A stretch of 64,000 nt of DNA from Chitinophaga solisilvae (GCF_009928525.1 NZ_JAABOK010000005.1:434692-498691), one strand, 5' to 3'. Positions 16,868-25,349 are shown, counted from the first letter of the stretch. The notes: generated from the sequence alone by a model not told the origin. Program-made: numbers and translations.

Positions 16868-17461
16868 ATGAAAACTGCAATCATAAAATACAACGCCGGT
16901 AACATCCGCTCCGTGCAGTTCGCGCTGGAACGTTTAGGCGTTACCGGTATCGTAACAGATAATCCGGAAGAAATTATTTCAGCGGACAAAGTGATCTTTC
17001 CGGGTGTGGGAGAAGCCAGTACCGCTATGCGCTATCTGCGGGAAAGGAAGCTGGATCAGCTGATTACCGGTTTAAAGCAGCCGGTGCTGGGCATCTGCCT
17101 GGGGATGCAGCTGTTGTGCAAACATTCGGAAGAGAATGATACTGATTGCCTGGGTATTTTTGATACAGCGGTAAAACGTTTTCAGTCACCGGTAGAGAAC
17201 CTGTTAAAGATACCGCAGATAGGATGGAATAATATAACCGGTCTGCACAGCGTGATGTTTGAGCATGTGCCGGAGAATGCCTATATGTATTTTGTGCACA
17301 GCTACTATGCATCACTGGGTGCTGATACGGTTGCTATCACTAATTATGTGATCAACTACAGCGCGGCGTTGCAGAAGGATAATTTCTATGCCGTGCAGTT
17401 TCACCCGGAGAAGTCCGCAGATAGCGGCTCCCGTATTATTGAGAATTTTTTGAATTTGTAA
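16868..17461 (+). CDS. hisH: Imidazole glycerol phosphate synthase, glutaminase subunit
   Basis: Glutamine amidotransferase that feeds ammonia to HisF. 197 residues with MKTAIIKYNAGNIRSVQFALERLG, the nucleophilic Cys in PVLGICLGMQLLCKHSEE (about 72-89), VPENAYMYFVHSYYA and the His-Glu pair in AVQFHPEKSADSG. It restarts the his series after the trp operon. I see no clear promoter in the 137 bp before it, so it may depend on read-through from trpA past the hairpin. Confidence 0.95.
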   Translation: MKTAIIKYNAGNIRSVQFALERLGVTGIVTDNPEEIISADKVIFPGVGEASTAMRYLRERKLDQLITGLKQPVLGICLGMQLLCKHSEENDTDCLGIFDTAVKRFQSPVENLLKIPQIGWNNITGLHSVMFEHVPENAYMYFVHSYYASLGADTVAITNYVINYSAALQKDNFYAVQFHPEKSADSGSRIIENFLNL

Positions 17462-17462
17462 G

Positions 17463-18602
17463 ATGAATATCAGGAGGATCAGTGCAGATGAAACGCTGCC
17501 ACTGCGCAGAGATGTCATGTATCCGGACAGGCAACTGACGGAAGTAAAGGTGGATCATGATGAAGACGGCCTGCATTATGGCGTATTTGAAGGCGGACAG
17601 CTGGTAACGGTTGTGTCGCTTTTTTTAGGCAGGGAAGAGGCACAGTTCCGTAAGCTGGCAACCGCTACGGCTGCTCAGGGTAAAGGTTTCGGGAAGGCGG
17701 TGCTGGCGCATCTGTCAGACATCTGCCGGAAGGAAAATGTGAAGCTGCTGTGGTGCAATGCCCGTGAAACCGCTGTATCCTTCTATGAACGCCTCGGCTA
17801 CCGCATAAAAGGCGATTATTTTAAAAAAGACGGTATTAACTTCGTACGCATGGAATTACCACTGACCGCCTCCGCAGGCAAATCTTTCGAAATCATTCCC
17901 GCTATTGATATTATCGATGGTAAGTGCGTGCGCCTCACGCAGGGAGATTACAACCAGCAGAAAGTCTACAATGAACATCCGCTGGAAGTTGCCAAGGCAT
18001 TTGAAGCGATCGGCGTACGCCGCCTGCATCTGGTAGACCTGGACGGTGCGAAGAAAGGAGCTGTCACCAACTGGAAAGTGCTGGAGAATATTGCCGGCAA
18101 AACTTCGCTGGTAACAGATTTCGGAGGCGGTATCAAAACGGACAAGGACGTGGATATCGTATTTGAATGCGGCGCTGCGCTGGCCACCATCGGCAGCGTA
18201 GCCGTGAAATCGCCGGAGCTTTTCTTCAGCTGGGTAAACCGCTATGGCGCAGAGAAAATTTTCCTCGGCGCCGATGTAAAGGAGGAAAAGATCGCCGTCG
18301 GCGGATGGCTGGAAACTACCGGCCTCTCCGTATTCGACTTCCTGAAAGATAACATTGCCCGTGGTGTGCAGCATATTTTCTGCACCGATATCGCCAAAGA
18401 CGGACTGCTGCAGGGACCATCCACTGAACTGTATAAAAAGATCATAGCAGCATTCCCGGGTATCAGCTTCGTTGCCAGCGGCGGCGTCAGCAACATCGCA
18501 GACGTAGCCACCCTGCAGGAAACAGGCTGCAGCGGCGTCATTATCGGGAAAGCAATATATGAAGGAAATATAACGATGGAGGAATTGAAGTCATTCCTTT
18601 AA
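17463..18602 (+). CDS. hisA: GNAT acetyltransferase-HisA fusion protein
   Basis: Residues 141-379 are a full-length HisA isomerase (phosphoribosylformimino-AICAR-P isomerase): SFEIIPAIDIIDGKCVRLTQGDY with catalytic Asp149, LVDLDGAKKG, VTDFGGGIK, IATIGSVAVK-like and IFCTDIAKDGLLQGP, SGGVSN. Residues 1-135 are a GNAT N-acetyltransferase domain with acetyl-CoA motif ATAAQGKGFGKAVLAHL (about 69-85) and the C-terminal AVSFYERLGY. The frame is open throughout and there is no ATG at the usual HisA start, so the fusion looks real. The acceptor of the GNAT domain is unknown. Starts 1 nt after hisH. Confidence 0.93.
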   Translation: MNIRRISADETLPLRRDVMYPDRQLTEVKVDHDEDGLHYGVFEGGQLVTVVSLFLGREEAQFRKLATATAAQGKGFGKAVLAHLSDICRKENVKLLWCNARETAVSFYERLGYRIKGDYFKKDGINFVRMELPLTASAGKSFEIIPAIDIIDGKCVRLTQGDYNQQKVYNEHPLEVAKAFEAIGVRRLHLVDLDGAKKGAVTNWKVLENIAGKTSLVTDFGGGIKTDKDVDIVFECGAALATIGSVAVKSPELFFSWVNRYGAEKIFLGADVKEEKIAVGGWLETTGLSVFDFLKDNIARGVQHIFCTDIAKDGLLQGPSTELYKKIIAAFPGISFVASGGVSNIADVATLQETGCSGVIIGKAIYEGNITMEELKSFL

Positions 18603-18609
18603 CCGGAGG

Positions 18610-18737
18610 AATTACGAATTACGAATTGCGAATTACGAATGTTGAGCGAAGACATCAGCGAATGTTATAGTCTTTGTTGATATTTCCGCTGATGTCTTCG
18701 CTCAACATTCGTAATTCGCAATTCGTAATTCGTAATT
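18610..18737. repeat. Family-A inverted repeat, 51-bp perfect stem, between hisA and hisF
   Basis: 18610-18660 and 18687-18737 are exact reverse complements over 51 bp; the loop is 26 nt. Outer part is the GAATTACGAATT series, inner part is TTGAGCGAAGACATCAGCG. It begins 7 nt after the hisA stop. Confidence 0.96.
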
Positions 18738-18776
18738 TCCCCCTCAACTATCAGGCTCCATTTAAATCAACAGACT

Positions 18777-19532
18777 ATGCTTACCAAACGCATTATACCA
18801 TGCCTGGATATCAAAGACGGCCGCACTGTAAAGGGGGTCAACTTTGAAAATATCCGCGATGCCGGCGACCCGATAGAGCTGGGTGCTTTGTATGCCGCTC
18901 AGGGCGCCGATGAACTGGTTTTTCTGGATATAACGGCAACGAATGAACGAAGAAAAACACTGGCCGAACTGGTAAGCCGTATTGCGCGTCATGTGAATAT
19001 TCCTTTTACAGTAGGCGGTGGTATTGCTGCTGTGGAAGATGTGAACGTGTTGCTGCAATCCGGTGCAGACAAGATCTCTGTGAATACGGCGGCTTTCAAT
19101 AGCCCCGGGTTGATCGATGCGATGGCGCGCGAATTTGGCAGTCAGTGTATTGTGCTGGCTATTGATACCCGCTTTGAAGATGGCGACTGGTACGTGTATC
19201 TGAACGGCGGCCGCGTGAAAACAGCTACCAGGGCATTTGACTGGGCAAAGGAAGCGGTGGACAGAGGCGCCGGCGAAATACTGCTGACGTCCATGAATAA
19301 CGACGGCACCAAGAAAGGCTTTGCACTGGACATCACCGGGCAGTTGTCACAAAACCTGCATGTGCCGGTCATCGCTTCCGGCGGCGCAGGAACCGTAGAA
19401 CATTTTGTGGATGTTTTTGAAAAAGCCCAGGCGGATGCTGCTCTTGCCGCCAGCATCTTCCACTATAAGGAAATTGAAATCCCTGCACTCAAAACTTTCC
19501 TGTATGAGAAAGGCGTGAATGTCAGGTTTTAA
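18777..19532 (+). CDS. hisF: Imidazole glycerol phosphate synthase, cyclase subunit
   Basis: Cyclase barrel working with HisH. 251 residues: [23 protein letters not shown] (catalytic Asp11), [68 protein letters not shown] (second catalytic Asp) and [14 protein letters not shown]. Follows the 51-bp hairpin by 39 nt; 26 nt before hisIE. Confidence 0.97.
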   Translation: MLTKRIIPCLDIKDGRTVKGVNFENIRDAGDPIELGALYAAQGADELVFLDITATNERRKTLAELVSRIARHVNIPFTVGGGIAAVEDVNVLLQSGADKISVNTAAFNSPGLIDAMAREFGSQCIVLAIDTRFEDGDWYVYLNGGRVKTATRAFDWAKEAVDRGAGEILLTSMNNDGTKKGFALDITGQLSQNLHVPVIASGGAGTVEHFVDVFEKAQADAALAASIFHYKEIEIPALKTFLYEKGVNVRF

Positions 19533-19558
19533 CCATACATACCAGAAAATCCCCTAAC

Positions 19559-20152
19559 ATGCAGATAGATTTTCAGAAATCCGCCGATGGCCTTGTACCG
19601 GCCATTATACAGGATGCAGTTACCCACAGGGTGCTCATGCTCGGCTATATGAACCGCGAAGCGCTGGATAAAACGCTGGCAGAAAATAAAGTGACCTTCT
19701 ACAGCCGCTCTAAAAAACGCCTCTGGACAAAAGGAGAGGAGAGTGGCAACTTCCTGCTGCTGCAGGATGTGAAAGTAGACTGCGATTATGATACCATCCT
19801 GATCAAAGCCAATCCCGTAGGCCCTGTATGCCACACCGGCGCAGATACCTGCTGGGATGAAGTCAATGAGAGCAACGATTTCCTGGGTAAACTGGAAAGC
19901 ATCATCACCGACCGGAAAAATAATCCTTCCGATAAGTCCTACACCTCGCAGCTGTTTGCACGCGGTATCAATAAAATTGCACAAAAGGTTGGCGAGGAAG
20001 CAGTTGAAGTAGTTATCGAAGCAAAAGACAGCAACGATGATCTCTTCCTGAACGAGTCCGCAGACCTGTTGTTCCATTACCTGATACTGTTGCAGGCAAA
20101 GGGTTTCCAGCTGGCAGATGTTATAAAGGTGTTAAAAGAAAGACACCGGTAG
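19559..20152 (+). CDS. hisI: Bifunctional phosphoribosyl-AMP cyclohydrolase / phosphoribosyl-ATP pyrophosphatase
   Basis: Fused HisI-HisE (HisIE), carrying out steps 2 and 3 of the pathway. The cyclohydrolase half (residues 1-105) has MLGYMNREAL, VTFYSRSKKRLWTKGEESGNFLLL, DCDYDTILIKANPVGPVCHTGADTCW with the zinc Cys/His residues. The pyrophosphatase half (about 108-197) has FLGKLESIITDRK, KVGEEAVEVVIEAK and NESADLLFHYLILL. 197 residues, typical of the fusion. Last gene of the his series; with it, all His enzymes are accounted for in this window. Confidence 0.96.
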   Translation: MQIDFQKSADGLVPAIIQDAVTHRVLMLGYMNREALDKTLAENKVTFYSRSKKRLWTKGEESGNFLLLQDVKVDCDYDTILIKANPVGPVCHTGADTCWDEVNESNDFLGKLESIITDRKNNPSDKSYTSQLFARGINKIAQKVGEEAVEVVIEAKDSNDDLFLNESADLLFHYLILLQAKGFQLADVIKVLKERHR

Positions 20153-20203
20153 AAGTAAGGGTAATTAGCTATCTTTACGTTTCTGACTGAAAAAATAATC
20201 AAC

Positions 20204-21286
20204 ATGAAAGGATTTTTCCTGTTAGCCACAGCTGCATTATTATCGGCGGGAGTTCACGCCCAGCAGGTGTCCGGCACTATTAAAGGAGGAAACGGAAAGA
20301 AAATATACCTGTTTGATGACCAGGATAACAACCCGGATGATTCACTGGTTATTCAGAATGAACAGTTTACATTTAAGGTAAAGCCAACTAAACAGCCTTA
20401 CGTATATGCGCTGATATTACAGGATGTAAACTATCCCATGCTGTTTGTATCCGGCAGTGAGCCGGTGCATTTCACGACCACTGTTGCTACCTACCCTATA
20501 GCTACTGCTGTTAAGGGGAATGACAACACGCTGGCCATGCAGGAATATCAGAAAACATTTGATCCGCTGATAAAAAAAGCGCAGGTACTGAACCAGGAAG
20601 CACGGGAGATAAATCCGGCCAACGAGCCTGATATCAATGCTTTCCGGAAGAAGGCCGATGCTTTCGGAGAGGAAATTGTGAAAACAGGAACCACCTTTAT
20701 CAAGGGCCATCCTAAAAGCATTGCCAGTATCTGGCTGATGATGAACGAATTGCGCACACGTGTGGAACCGGATGTGTTCCAGCAGCTGTTTGCATCCCTG
20801 GACAAAAGCGTGCAGGAGAGCCAGTACGGCGAAAGCGTATCCGCTTATATAAAAAGCCTGAAAGCCAATGCTGTCAATATTCCTGCGGATGATTTCTCCC
20901 AGGAAGATGTGAAGGGGCAGGCCGTAAAACTGTCGTCTTTCCGCGGAAAATACGTACTGGTGGACTTCTGGGCCAGCTGGTGCGGACCCTGCCGTCAGGA
21001 AAATCCTAATGTGGTGAAAGCATTCAACAAATACAAAGGCAAAAACTTCACGGTCCTGGGCGTTTCCCTGGATAATGACCGCGACCGCTGGGTGCGCGCC
21101 ATCCAGCAGGACGGCCTCGCCTGGACGCAGGTGTCCGACCTGAAAGGATGGGGGAACGAAGTGGCCGTTCAGTACGGAATTCAGTCCATTCCGGCCAACT
21201 TCCTGGTAGGTCCCGACGGGAAAATTATTGCCCGTAACCTGCGCGGGGAAGAGCTGGAGCAGAAACTGGAACAGATATTGAAATAG
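20204..21286 (+). CDS. Secreted TlpA-like thiol-disulfide protein with DUF4369-type N-terminus
   Basis: 360 residues with a signal peptide (MKGFFLLATAALLSAGVHAQ). The N-terminal half resembles the DUF4369 domain often joined to thioredoxin folds in Bacteroidota (GTIKGGNGKKIYLFDD). The C-terminal half (about 230-360) is a TlpA/ResA-type thioredoxin with WASWCGPCR (Cys260, Cys263) and cis-Pro in GIQSIPANFLV. Such proteins reduce or exchange disulfides in the periplasm; the partner is unknown. The next gene encodes a close paralogue of the thioredoxin half. Confidence 0.88.
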   Translation: MKGFFLLATAALLSAGVHAQQVSGTIKGGNGKKIYLFDDQDNNPDDSLVIQNEQFTFKVKPTKQPYVYALILQDVNYPMLFVSGSEPVHFTTTVATYPIATAVKGNDNTLAMQEYQKTFDPLIKKAQVLNQEAREINPANEPDINAFRKKADAFGEEIVKTGTTFIKGHPKSIASIWLMMNELRTRVEPDVFQQLFASLDKSVQESQYGESVSAYIKSLKANAVNIPADDFSQEDVKGQAVKLSSFRGKYVLVDFWASWCGPCRQENPNVVKAFNKYKGKNFTVLGVSLDNDRDRWVRAIQQDGLAWTQVSDLKGWGNEVAVQYGIQSIPANFLVGPDGKIIARNLRGEELEQKLEQILK

Positions 21287-21361
21287 CCGTTTATCAAAAT
21301 CCGGTTGTCTTTGACCTGCCAATTGTGCAAATTTGTTGTAATTCGTAAAATTAAAAACCAC

Positions 21362-22498
21362 ATGAAGAGAATATTTGTCGGTGTTGCATTACTTATGCCC
21401 GCTCTGGCTTTTGCTCAGGACAAAAAAGCGTCTGCAGGCAAGCCCTACACGATCCAGGGAACAGTTTCCCAACAGCAGCATCCTGCCACTGTATATATCC
21501 GTATGCGTAAAGGAGGCGAAAACTTTGTAGACAGCGCGCAGCTGAAAGATGGTAAATTTTCCTTTAACGGTACGCTGGAAGAGCCGGTGCTGGCCAGCCT
21601 GATGCTGGTGCGGAAGAACGCTGAAAAGCCGGTATCTATGGGCCGCGATATGCTGGCGGTTTACCTGGACAAAGGCAGTATCGTTATCAATACTACAGAT
21701 TCCATCAGCAAGGCCACCGTTACCGGTTCCCGTGCTGACGAGGATTATAAGAAACTGCAGGAGCAGCTGAAGGAAGTAAACGAAAAAGGCGCCGCACTGC
21801 AGAAACAATACCGCGAACTGGCGAAGAACAAGGATGAAGAAGGCATTAAAAAGCTGGAAAGCACCTGGGAAGCGCTGGATGCAGAAGAAAAGAAAATCGA
21901 AACAGATTTTCTGCAGAAAAATACTTCTTCCCCCATCGCTTTATACGTGCTGAACCAGGTAGCCGGTTACGACCTGAAACCTGAAGAAGCAGAGCCACTG
22001 TTCAAAAAACTGAACAAAGACGCTAAAAATTCTCCTTCCGGTAAAGAATTCGCCAAACGCATTGAGTCAGCCAAGAAAACCGCTATCGGTCAGCCGGCTA
22101 TCGAATTTGCACAGGCAGATGCAGAAGGAAAAAATATCAGTCTGTCTTCTTTCCGCGGTAAATATGTACTGGTAGACTTCTGGGCCAGCTGGTGCGGACC
22201 CTGCCGTGCAGAAAACCCGAATGTGGTAAAGGCTTATGATAAATACAAAACCAAAGGTTTTGAAATCCTGGGCGTTTCCCTGGACGATAAAAAAGACCGC
22301 TGGCAGGCTGCTGTAACCGCCGATAAACTGGCCTGGACACATGTTTCAGACCTGAAAGGCTGGAAAAATGCCGCTGCTGAATTGTATGGCGTCCGTGCTA
22401 TCCCGCAGAACGTACTGATTGACCCTAAAGGCAAAATCATCGCTAAAAACCTGCGCGGCGAAGAACTGGATAAGAAACTCGGAGAGTTCCTGCAGTAA
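21362..22498 (+). CDS. Secreted TlpA-like thiol-disulfide protein, paralogue of previous gene
   Basis: 378 residues from the ATG at 21362, which gives a proper signal peptide (MKRIFVGVALLMPALAFAQ); an earlier in-frame ATG at 21305 would bury it. N-terminal DUF4369-like beta domain, a charged helical middle (KKLQEQLKEVNEKGAALQKQ, possible coiled coil, about 130-180) and a thioredoxin half with WASWCGPCR (Cys278, Cys281) and cis-Pro RAIPQNVL. The last 120 residues are nearly the same as in the upstream gene, while the first halves differ. A terminator nested in a family-B repeat follows. Confidence 0.88.
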   Translation: MKRIFVGVALLMPALAFAQDKKASAGKPYTIQGTVSQQQHPATVYIRMRKGGENFVDSAQLKDGKFSFNGTLEEPVLASLMLVRKNAEKPVSMGRDMLAVYLDKGSIVINTTDSISKATVTGSRADEDYKKLQEQLKEVNEKGAALQKQYRELAKNKDEEGIKKLESTWEALDAEEKKIETDFLQKNTSSPIALYVLNQVAGYDLKPEEAEPLFKKLNKDAKNSPSGKEFAKRIESAKKTAIGQPAIEFAQADAEGKNISLSSFRGKYVLVDFWASWCGPCRAENPNVVKAYDKYKTKGFEILGVSLDDKKDRWQAAVTADKLAWTHVSDLKGWKNAAAELYGVRAIPQNVLIDPKGKIIAKNLRGEELDKKLGEFLQ

Positions 22499-22515
22499 GC
22501 GGTTTAGAGATTTGA

Positions 22516-22618
22516 TTATTTAATTATTTGAGATTTTATATCCATAAAAAAGCCCCCTGAATAGCTCAGGGGGCTTTTTTTATTGATATAAAATCTCAAA
22601 TCTCAAATAATTAAATAA
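22516..22618. repeat. Family-B inverted repeat with a nested intrinsic terminator
   Basis: Inner stem AGCCCCCTGA (22551-22560), loop ATAGC, TCAGGGGGCT (22566-22575), preceded by A and followed by T runs: a bidirectional rho-independent terminator. Outside it, TTAATTATTTGAGATTTTAT (within 22516-22542) faces its complement at 22585-22618, where a 7-base TCTCAAA is duplicated. Confidence 0.9.
22551..22580 (+). terminator. Intrinsic terminator after the TlpA-like pair
   Basis: Ten-bp GC-rich stem AGCCCCCTGA / TCAGGGGGCT with 5-nt loop ATAGC, extended by A/T pairs and followed by seven T. Works on paper in both directions. Confidence 0.92.
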
Positions 22619-22659
22619 CTAAATGATTAAATGATTTTTTTGTCTGGCCGGAAAAAAAA

Positions 22660-22704
22660 TTTGCTTATCTACGAAATGTTCGTAGATTTACGAAACATTC
22701 GTAA
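22660..22704 (+). promoter_or_regulatory. blaI-M56 promoter with two BlaI-type operators
   Basis: TTTG (22660-22663), 19-bp gap, TAGATTTA (22683-22690). Two 17-bp dyads, CTACGAAATGTTCGTAG (22669-22685) and TTACGAAACATTCGTAA (22688-22704), share TACGAA-N3-TTCGTA and lie 19 bp apart centre to centre, covering the spacer, the -7 box and the start point. This is the expected layout for autorepression by the BlaI-like protein encoded next. Confidence 0.82.
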
Positions 22705-22722
22705 CGAATAATCAGCTAAACT

Positions 22723-23082
22723 ATGGAAAAGCTTACGCAGCAGGAAGAAGCCGCGATGCTGGCAATATGGAAAACCGGGGCCGGACTGGTGAAAGATTTC
22801 CTGGAGGCGCATGTGGCGCCGGCGCCGCCCTATACAACCCTGGCATCTACGATCAAGAACCTGGAGAAGAAAGGGTTTGTAGAGAGCCGTAAGGTAGGCA
22901 ACGTATATGAATATACGCCGCTGATCCGGGAGGAGGCGTATAAGAATAAATTTATGAACGGGTTTGTGAAGAACTACTTCGAAAACTCCTATAAAGAGCT
23001 GGTGTCTTTCTTCGCAAAAGAGAAAAAGATAACACCGGACGAGCTGAAAGAAATTATCCGCATGATCGAAAATGGTAAATAG
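22723..23082 (+). CDS. BlaI/MecI/CopY-family repressor
   Basis: 119-residue winged-helix repressor: LTQQEEAAMLAIWKTG (start of the fold), PYTTLASTIKNLEKKGFVESRKVGNVYEYTPLI (recognition helix and wing, about 38-70), with a C-terminal dimerisation helix region. In BlaI/MecI systems the repressor is cleaved when the membrane metallopeptidase partner senses a signal. The gene is followed 2 nt later by an M56 peptidase gene, and two matching palindromes lie on its promoter. The controlled targets beyond this operon are unknown; no beta-lactamase is nearby. Confidence 0.93.
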   Translation: MEKLTQQEEAAMLAIWKTGAGLVKDFLEAHVAPAPPYTTLASTIKNLEKKGFVESRKVGNVYEYTPLIREEAYKNKFMNGFVKNYFENSYKELVSFFAKEKKITPDELKEIIRMIENGK

Positions 23083-23084
23083 TT

Positions 23085-24680
23085 ATGATACCTGCTATCT
23101 TCATTTATCTGCTGAAAGCCAATATAGCCCTTATATTGTTCTTTCTGACCTATTGGCTGGGCCTGCGAAGGCTCACCTTTTATACGCTTAACAGGGCCTT
23201 TCTGCTGGCTGGTATCGCATTTGCCTCTCTTTACCCGCTGATACCGATCAACAGCTTTATGGATAAGCATGAATCCATTACCGGAACCGTTATGCCCTAT
23301 ATACCGGACCTCAGTGCATGGCAAGCGGCCGCTGCACCTGTTTTTACAGTGTGGACGGCCCTGGTATGGCTTTTCTGGGCTGGCGTATCGGTGATGGCTA
23401 TACGTTTTTTATTGCAGCTGTTTTCACTGTGGAAAATTCACCGCAGATCGGAACGCAGCCACGTGGAAGGCTACCAGGTAAGATTACTGGAAGAGGAAGT
23501 GAATCCCTTTTCTTTTTTCCGGAATATTTATATTAATCCTACGCTGCATAAACCGGAGGAAGTGCCTTCCATCCTGCATCACGAGTGGGTTCATGTACGG
23601 CAGTGGCATAGCGCAGATATTATTTTAAGTGAACTTAACCAGGTATTTTACTGGTTCAACCCCGGCGCATGGCTGATGAAAACCGCCGTGCGCGAGAACC
23701 TGGAATTCATCACCGACAGAAGCCTGCTTCGCCGGGGTGTGGATAAAACCGCCTATCAGTACAATCTGATTAAAGTTAGTGGGATCCCATATGCGACGGC
23801 CATCGCAAACAATTTCAATTTCTCACATTTAAAAAACAGGATCATGATGATGAACAAACAAAGGTCATCTGGTTATCAGCTGGTACGCTACCTGGTATTC
23901 GGCGTATTGGTGGGAGCCGTGGTGTTATCGCTTAATTACAGTAAGGCGGCTGTAGCGCCTGCCCATAAAGTAATAAGCGCAGACACCGTTCCGCCGCCAC
24001 CGCCTCCTCCTCCTCCGCCATCCAATATCCCTGTGCCGCCACCAGCGCCGCCAAAGAATGTACCGACTCCTCCTAAGCCGCCAAAGAATGTAAAAGCGCC
24101 GCAAGCGCCGGTTGAAAGGAAAGCTGACAGCCGGAAGAACAGCTTAACCATTACCGGTAACGGTCCCATCGTATTCAGAGACGGGACACCGCCTGCAACT
24201 TCCCCCGTTTATGTAATAGACGGAAAGGTTGGCTCTGCAGGCGCTGCTAAAACCCTCGATGCGAATAATATTGTTCAGGTGGACGTCCGCAAGGATGACC
24301 AGAGCAGCAACCTGGTAGAGAAATACGGCGAAAATGCCAGGAACGGTGTGGTATTTATTTATACCAAAAACAACGATAACAAGTCAAACAATGTCGTAGA
24401 AGAAAGACCTGCGGCTGGTGGCAATCTGCTCAAAACCCGCGATGGTAAACCTTATGAAGGGCTCGTGCTGATAGACGGGAAACCCTCTACTACCACTGAA
24501 CTGAGCGCATTATCTCCGGATAGAATCGCCTCCATGGAAGTACTGAAAGGCGATCATGCCAGTATTTATGGCAAAGCCGCGGAAAAAGGCGTTATCCGTA
24601 TCGTTCTGAAAGGAGAAAGTAACATCAATAATAATAAAACCGGCGGTGCACACACCGGTAAACAGCCGGATAAACAATAG
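23085..24680 (+). CDS. M56 (BlaR1-like) membrane metallopeptidase with Pro-rich linker and two TonB-plug-like repeats
   Basis: 531 residues. N-terminal membrane segments (about 5-25, 33-55, 85-112) and zinc motif HEWVH at 166-170, followed by FYWFNPGAWLMKTAVRENLEFITD, place it in family M56. After a further membrane segment (about 270-290) comes a proline stretch (ten Pro in a row near 303-312, then PPAPPKNVPTPPKPPKN) like the TonB periplasmic linker. Two repeats follow that resemble TonB-receptor plug domains: PVYVIDGK...NNIVQVDVRK...YGENARNGVVFIYTK and LVLIDGKP...DRIASMEVLKG...YGKAAEKGVIRIVLK. Probably the sensor for the adjacent repressor. Confidence 0.88.
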   Translation: MIPAIFIYLLKANIALILFFLTYWLGLRRLTFYTLNRAFLLAGIAFASLYPLIPINSFMDKHESITGTVMPYIPDLSAWQAAAAPVFTVWTALVWLFWAGVSVMAIRFLLQLFSLWKIHRRSERSHVEGYQVRLLEEEVNPFSFFRNIYINPTLHKPEEVPSILHHEWVHVRQWHSADIILSELNQVFYWFNPGAWLMKTAVRENLEFITDRSLLRRGVDKTAYQYNLIKVSGIPYATAIANNFNFSHLKNRIMMMNKQRSSGYQLVRYLVFGVLVGAVVLSLNYSKAAVAPAHKVISADTVPPPPPPPPPPSNIPVPPPAPPKNVPTPPKPPKNVKAPQAPVERKADSRKNSLTITGNGPIVFRDGTPPATSPVYVIDGKVGSAGAAKTLDANNIVQVDVRKDDQSSNLVEKYGENARNGVVFIYTKNNDNKSNNVVEERPAAGGNLLKTRDGKPYEGLVLIDGKPSTTTELSALSPDRIASMEVLKGDHASIYGKAAEKGVIRIVLKGESNINNNKTGGAHTGKQPDKQ

Positions 24681-24704
24681 CATCAGCAGTTATTTCCGCA
24701 ACAG

Positions 24705-24735
24705 AAATGCCACGGTCCGCCACCGTGGCATTTTT
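24705..24735 (+). terminator. Intrinsic terminator after the M56 gene
   Basis: AAATGCCACGGT (24705-24716), loop CCGCC, ACCGTGGCATTT (24722-24733) continuing into TTTTT. Twelve-bp perfect stem, 24 nt after the stop codon. Confidence 0.9.
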
Positions 24736-24794
24736 GTTGCGGTCAACTTTATCTGTCTGAAGATGTTATATTATTCACCTGAAAACGTTTTTTT

Positions 24795-25247
24795 ATGTTA
24801 CAGCAAGGAGATAAGGCACCGGACTTTACACTGAGCGCCACCCCGGACCGAACAGTCACCCTGAGCAGCCAGCAGGGAAAGAAGATTATACTCGCCTTCT
24901 ATCCGGCCGACTGGAGCCCGGTTTGCAGTGATCAGATGGCGTTATACAATGAAACGCTGCGTCTTTTCGAAAAGCACAACGCCGTCATTTTCGGTATATC
25001 TGTTGACGGTGTATGGTGCCACCAGGCTTTCTCAAAGGACCGCCACCTGCACTTTGACCTGCTGGCAGATTTTGAACCAAAGGGCGCTGTCTCCGATTTG
25101 TACGGCGTCTACAAAGATGGCGTCAGTCAACGCGCCCTTTTCGTCATCGACGAAACAGGCACCATTCAATGGAGCTACCTGTCTCCCATCGGCGAAAACC
25201 CTGGTGCAGACGGCATACTATCCGCTCTCGAATCCCTCCCCGGTTAA
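24795..25247 (+). CDS. Peroxiredoxin (AhpC/TSA-type redoxin)
   Basis: 150-residue cytoplasmic thiol peroxidase. GDKAPDFTL at the N-terminus, peroxidatic Cys44 in FYPADWSPVCSDQM (the PxxxS/TxxC motif) and RALFVIDETGTIQWSYL near the C-terminus. A second Cys occurs at GVWCHQAF near residue 77, which could be resolving. Reduces hydrogen peroxide or organic peroxides. Followed by a DsbA-like gene after a 154-bp spacer containing a decayed repeat. Confidence 0.9.
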   Translation: MLQQGDKAPDFTLSATPDRTVTLSSQQGKKIILAFYPADWSPVCSDQMALYNETLRLFEKHNAVIFGISVDGVWCHQAFSKDRHLHFDLLADFEPKGAVSDLYGVYKDGVSQRALFVIDETGTIQWSYLSPIGENPGADGILSALESLPG

Positions 25248-25349
25248 AGCCACAAAAGACCATCCAAACAAATTCATCATCATATTATCATCAAAACAAA
25301 GCATCAAAACAAAACATTAAAACAAAGCATCATCATCAAAACAACATCT

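Noticed and set aside
24001..24110. Simple CCG/CCT repeat as a non-coding microsatellite
   Set aside because: It is in frame within the M56 gene and encodes the proline linker.
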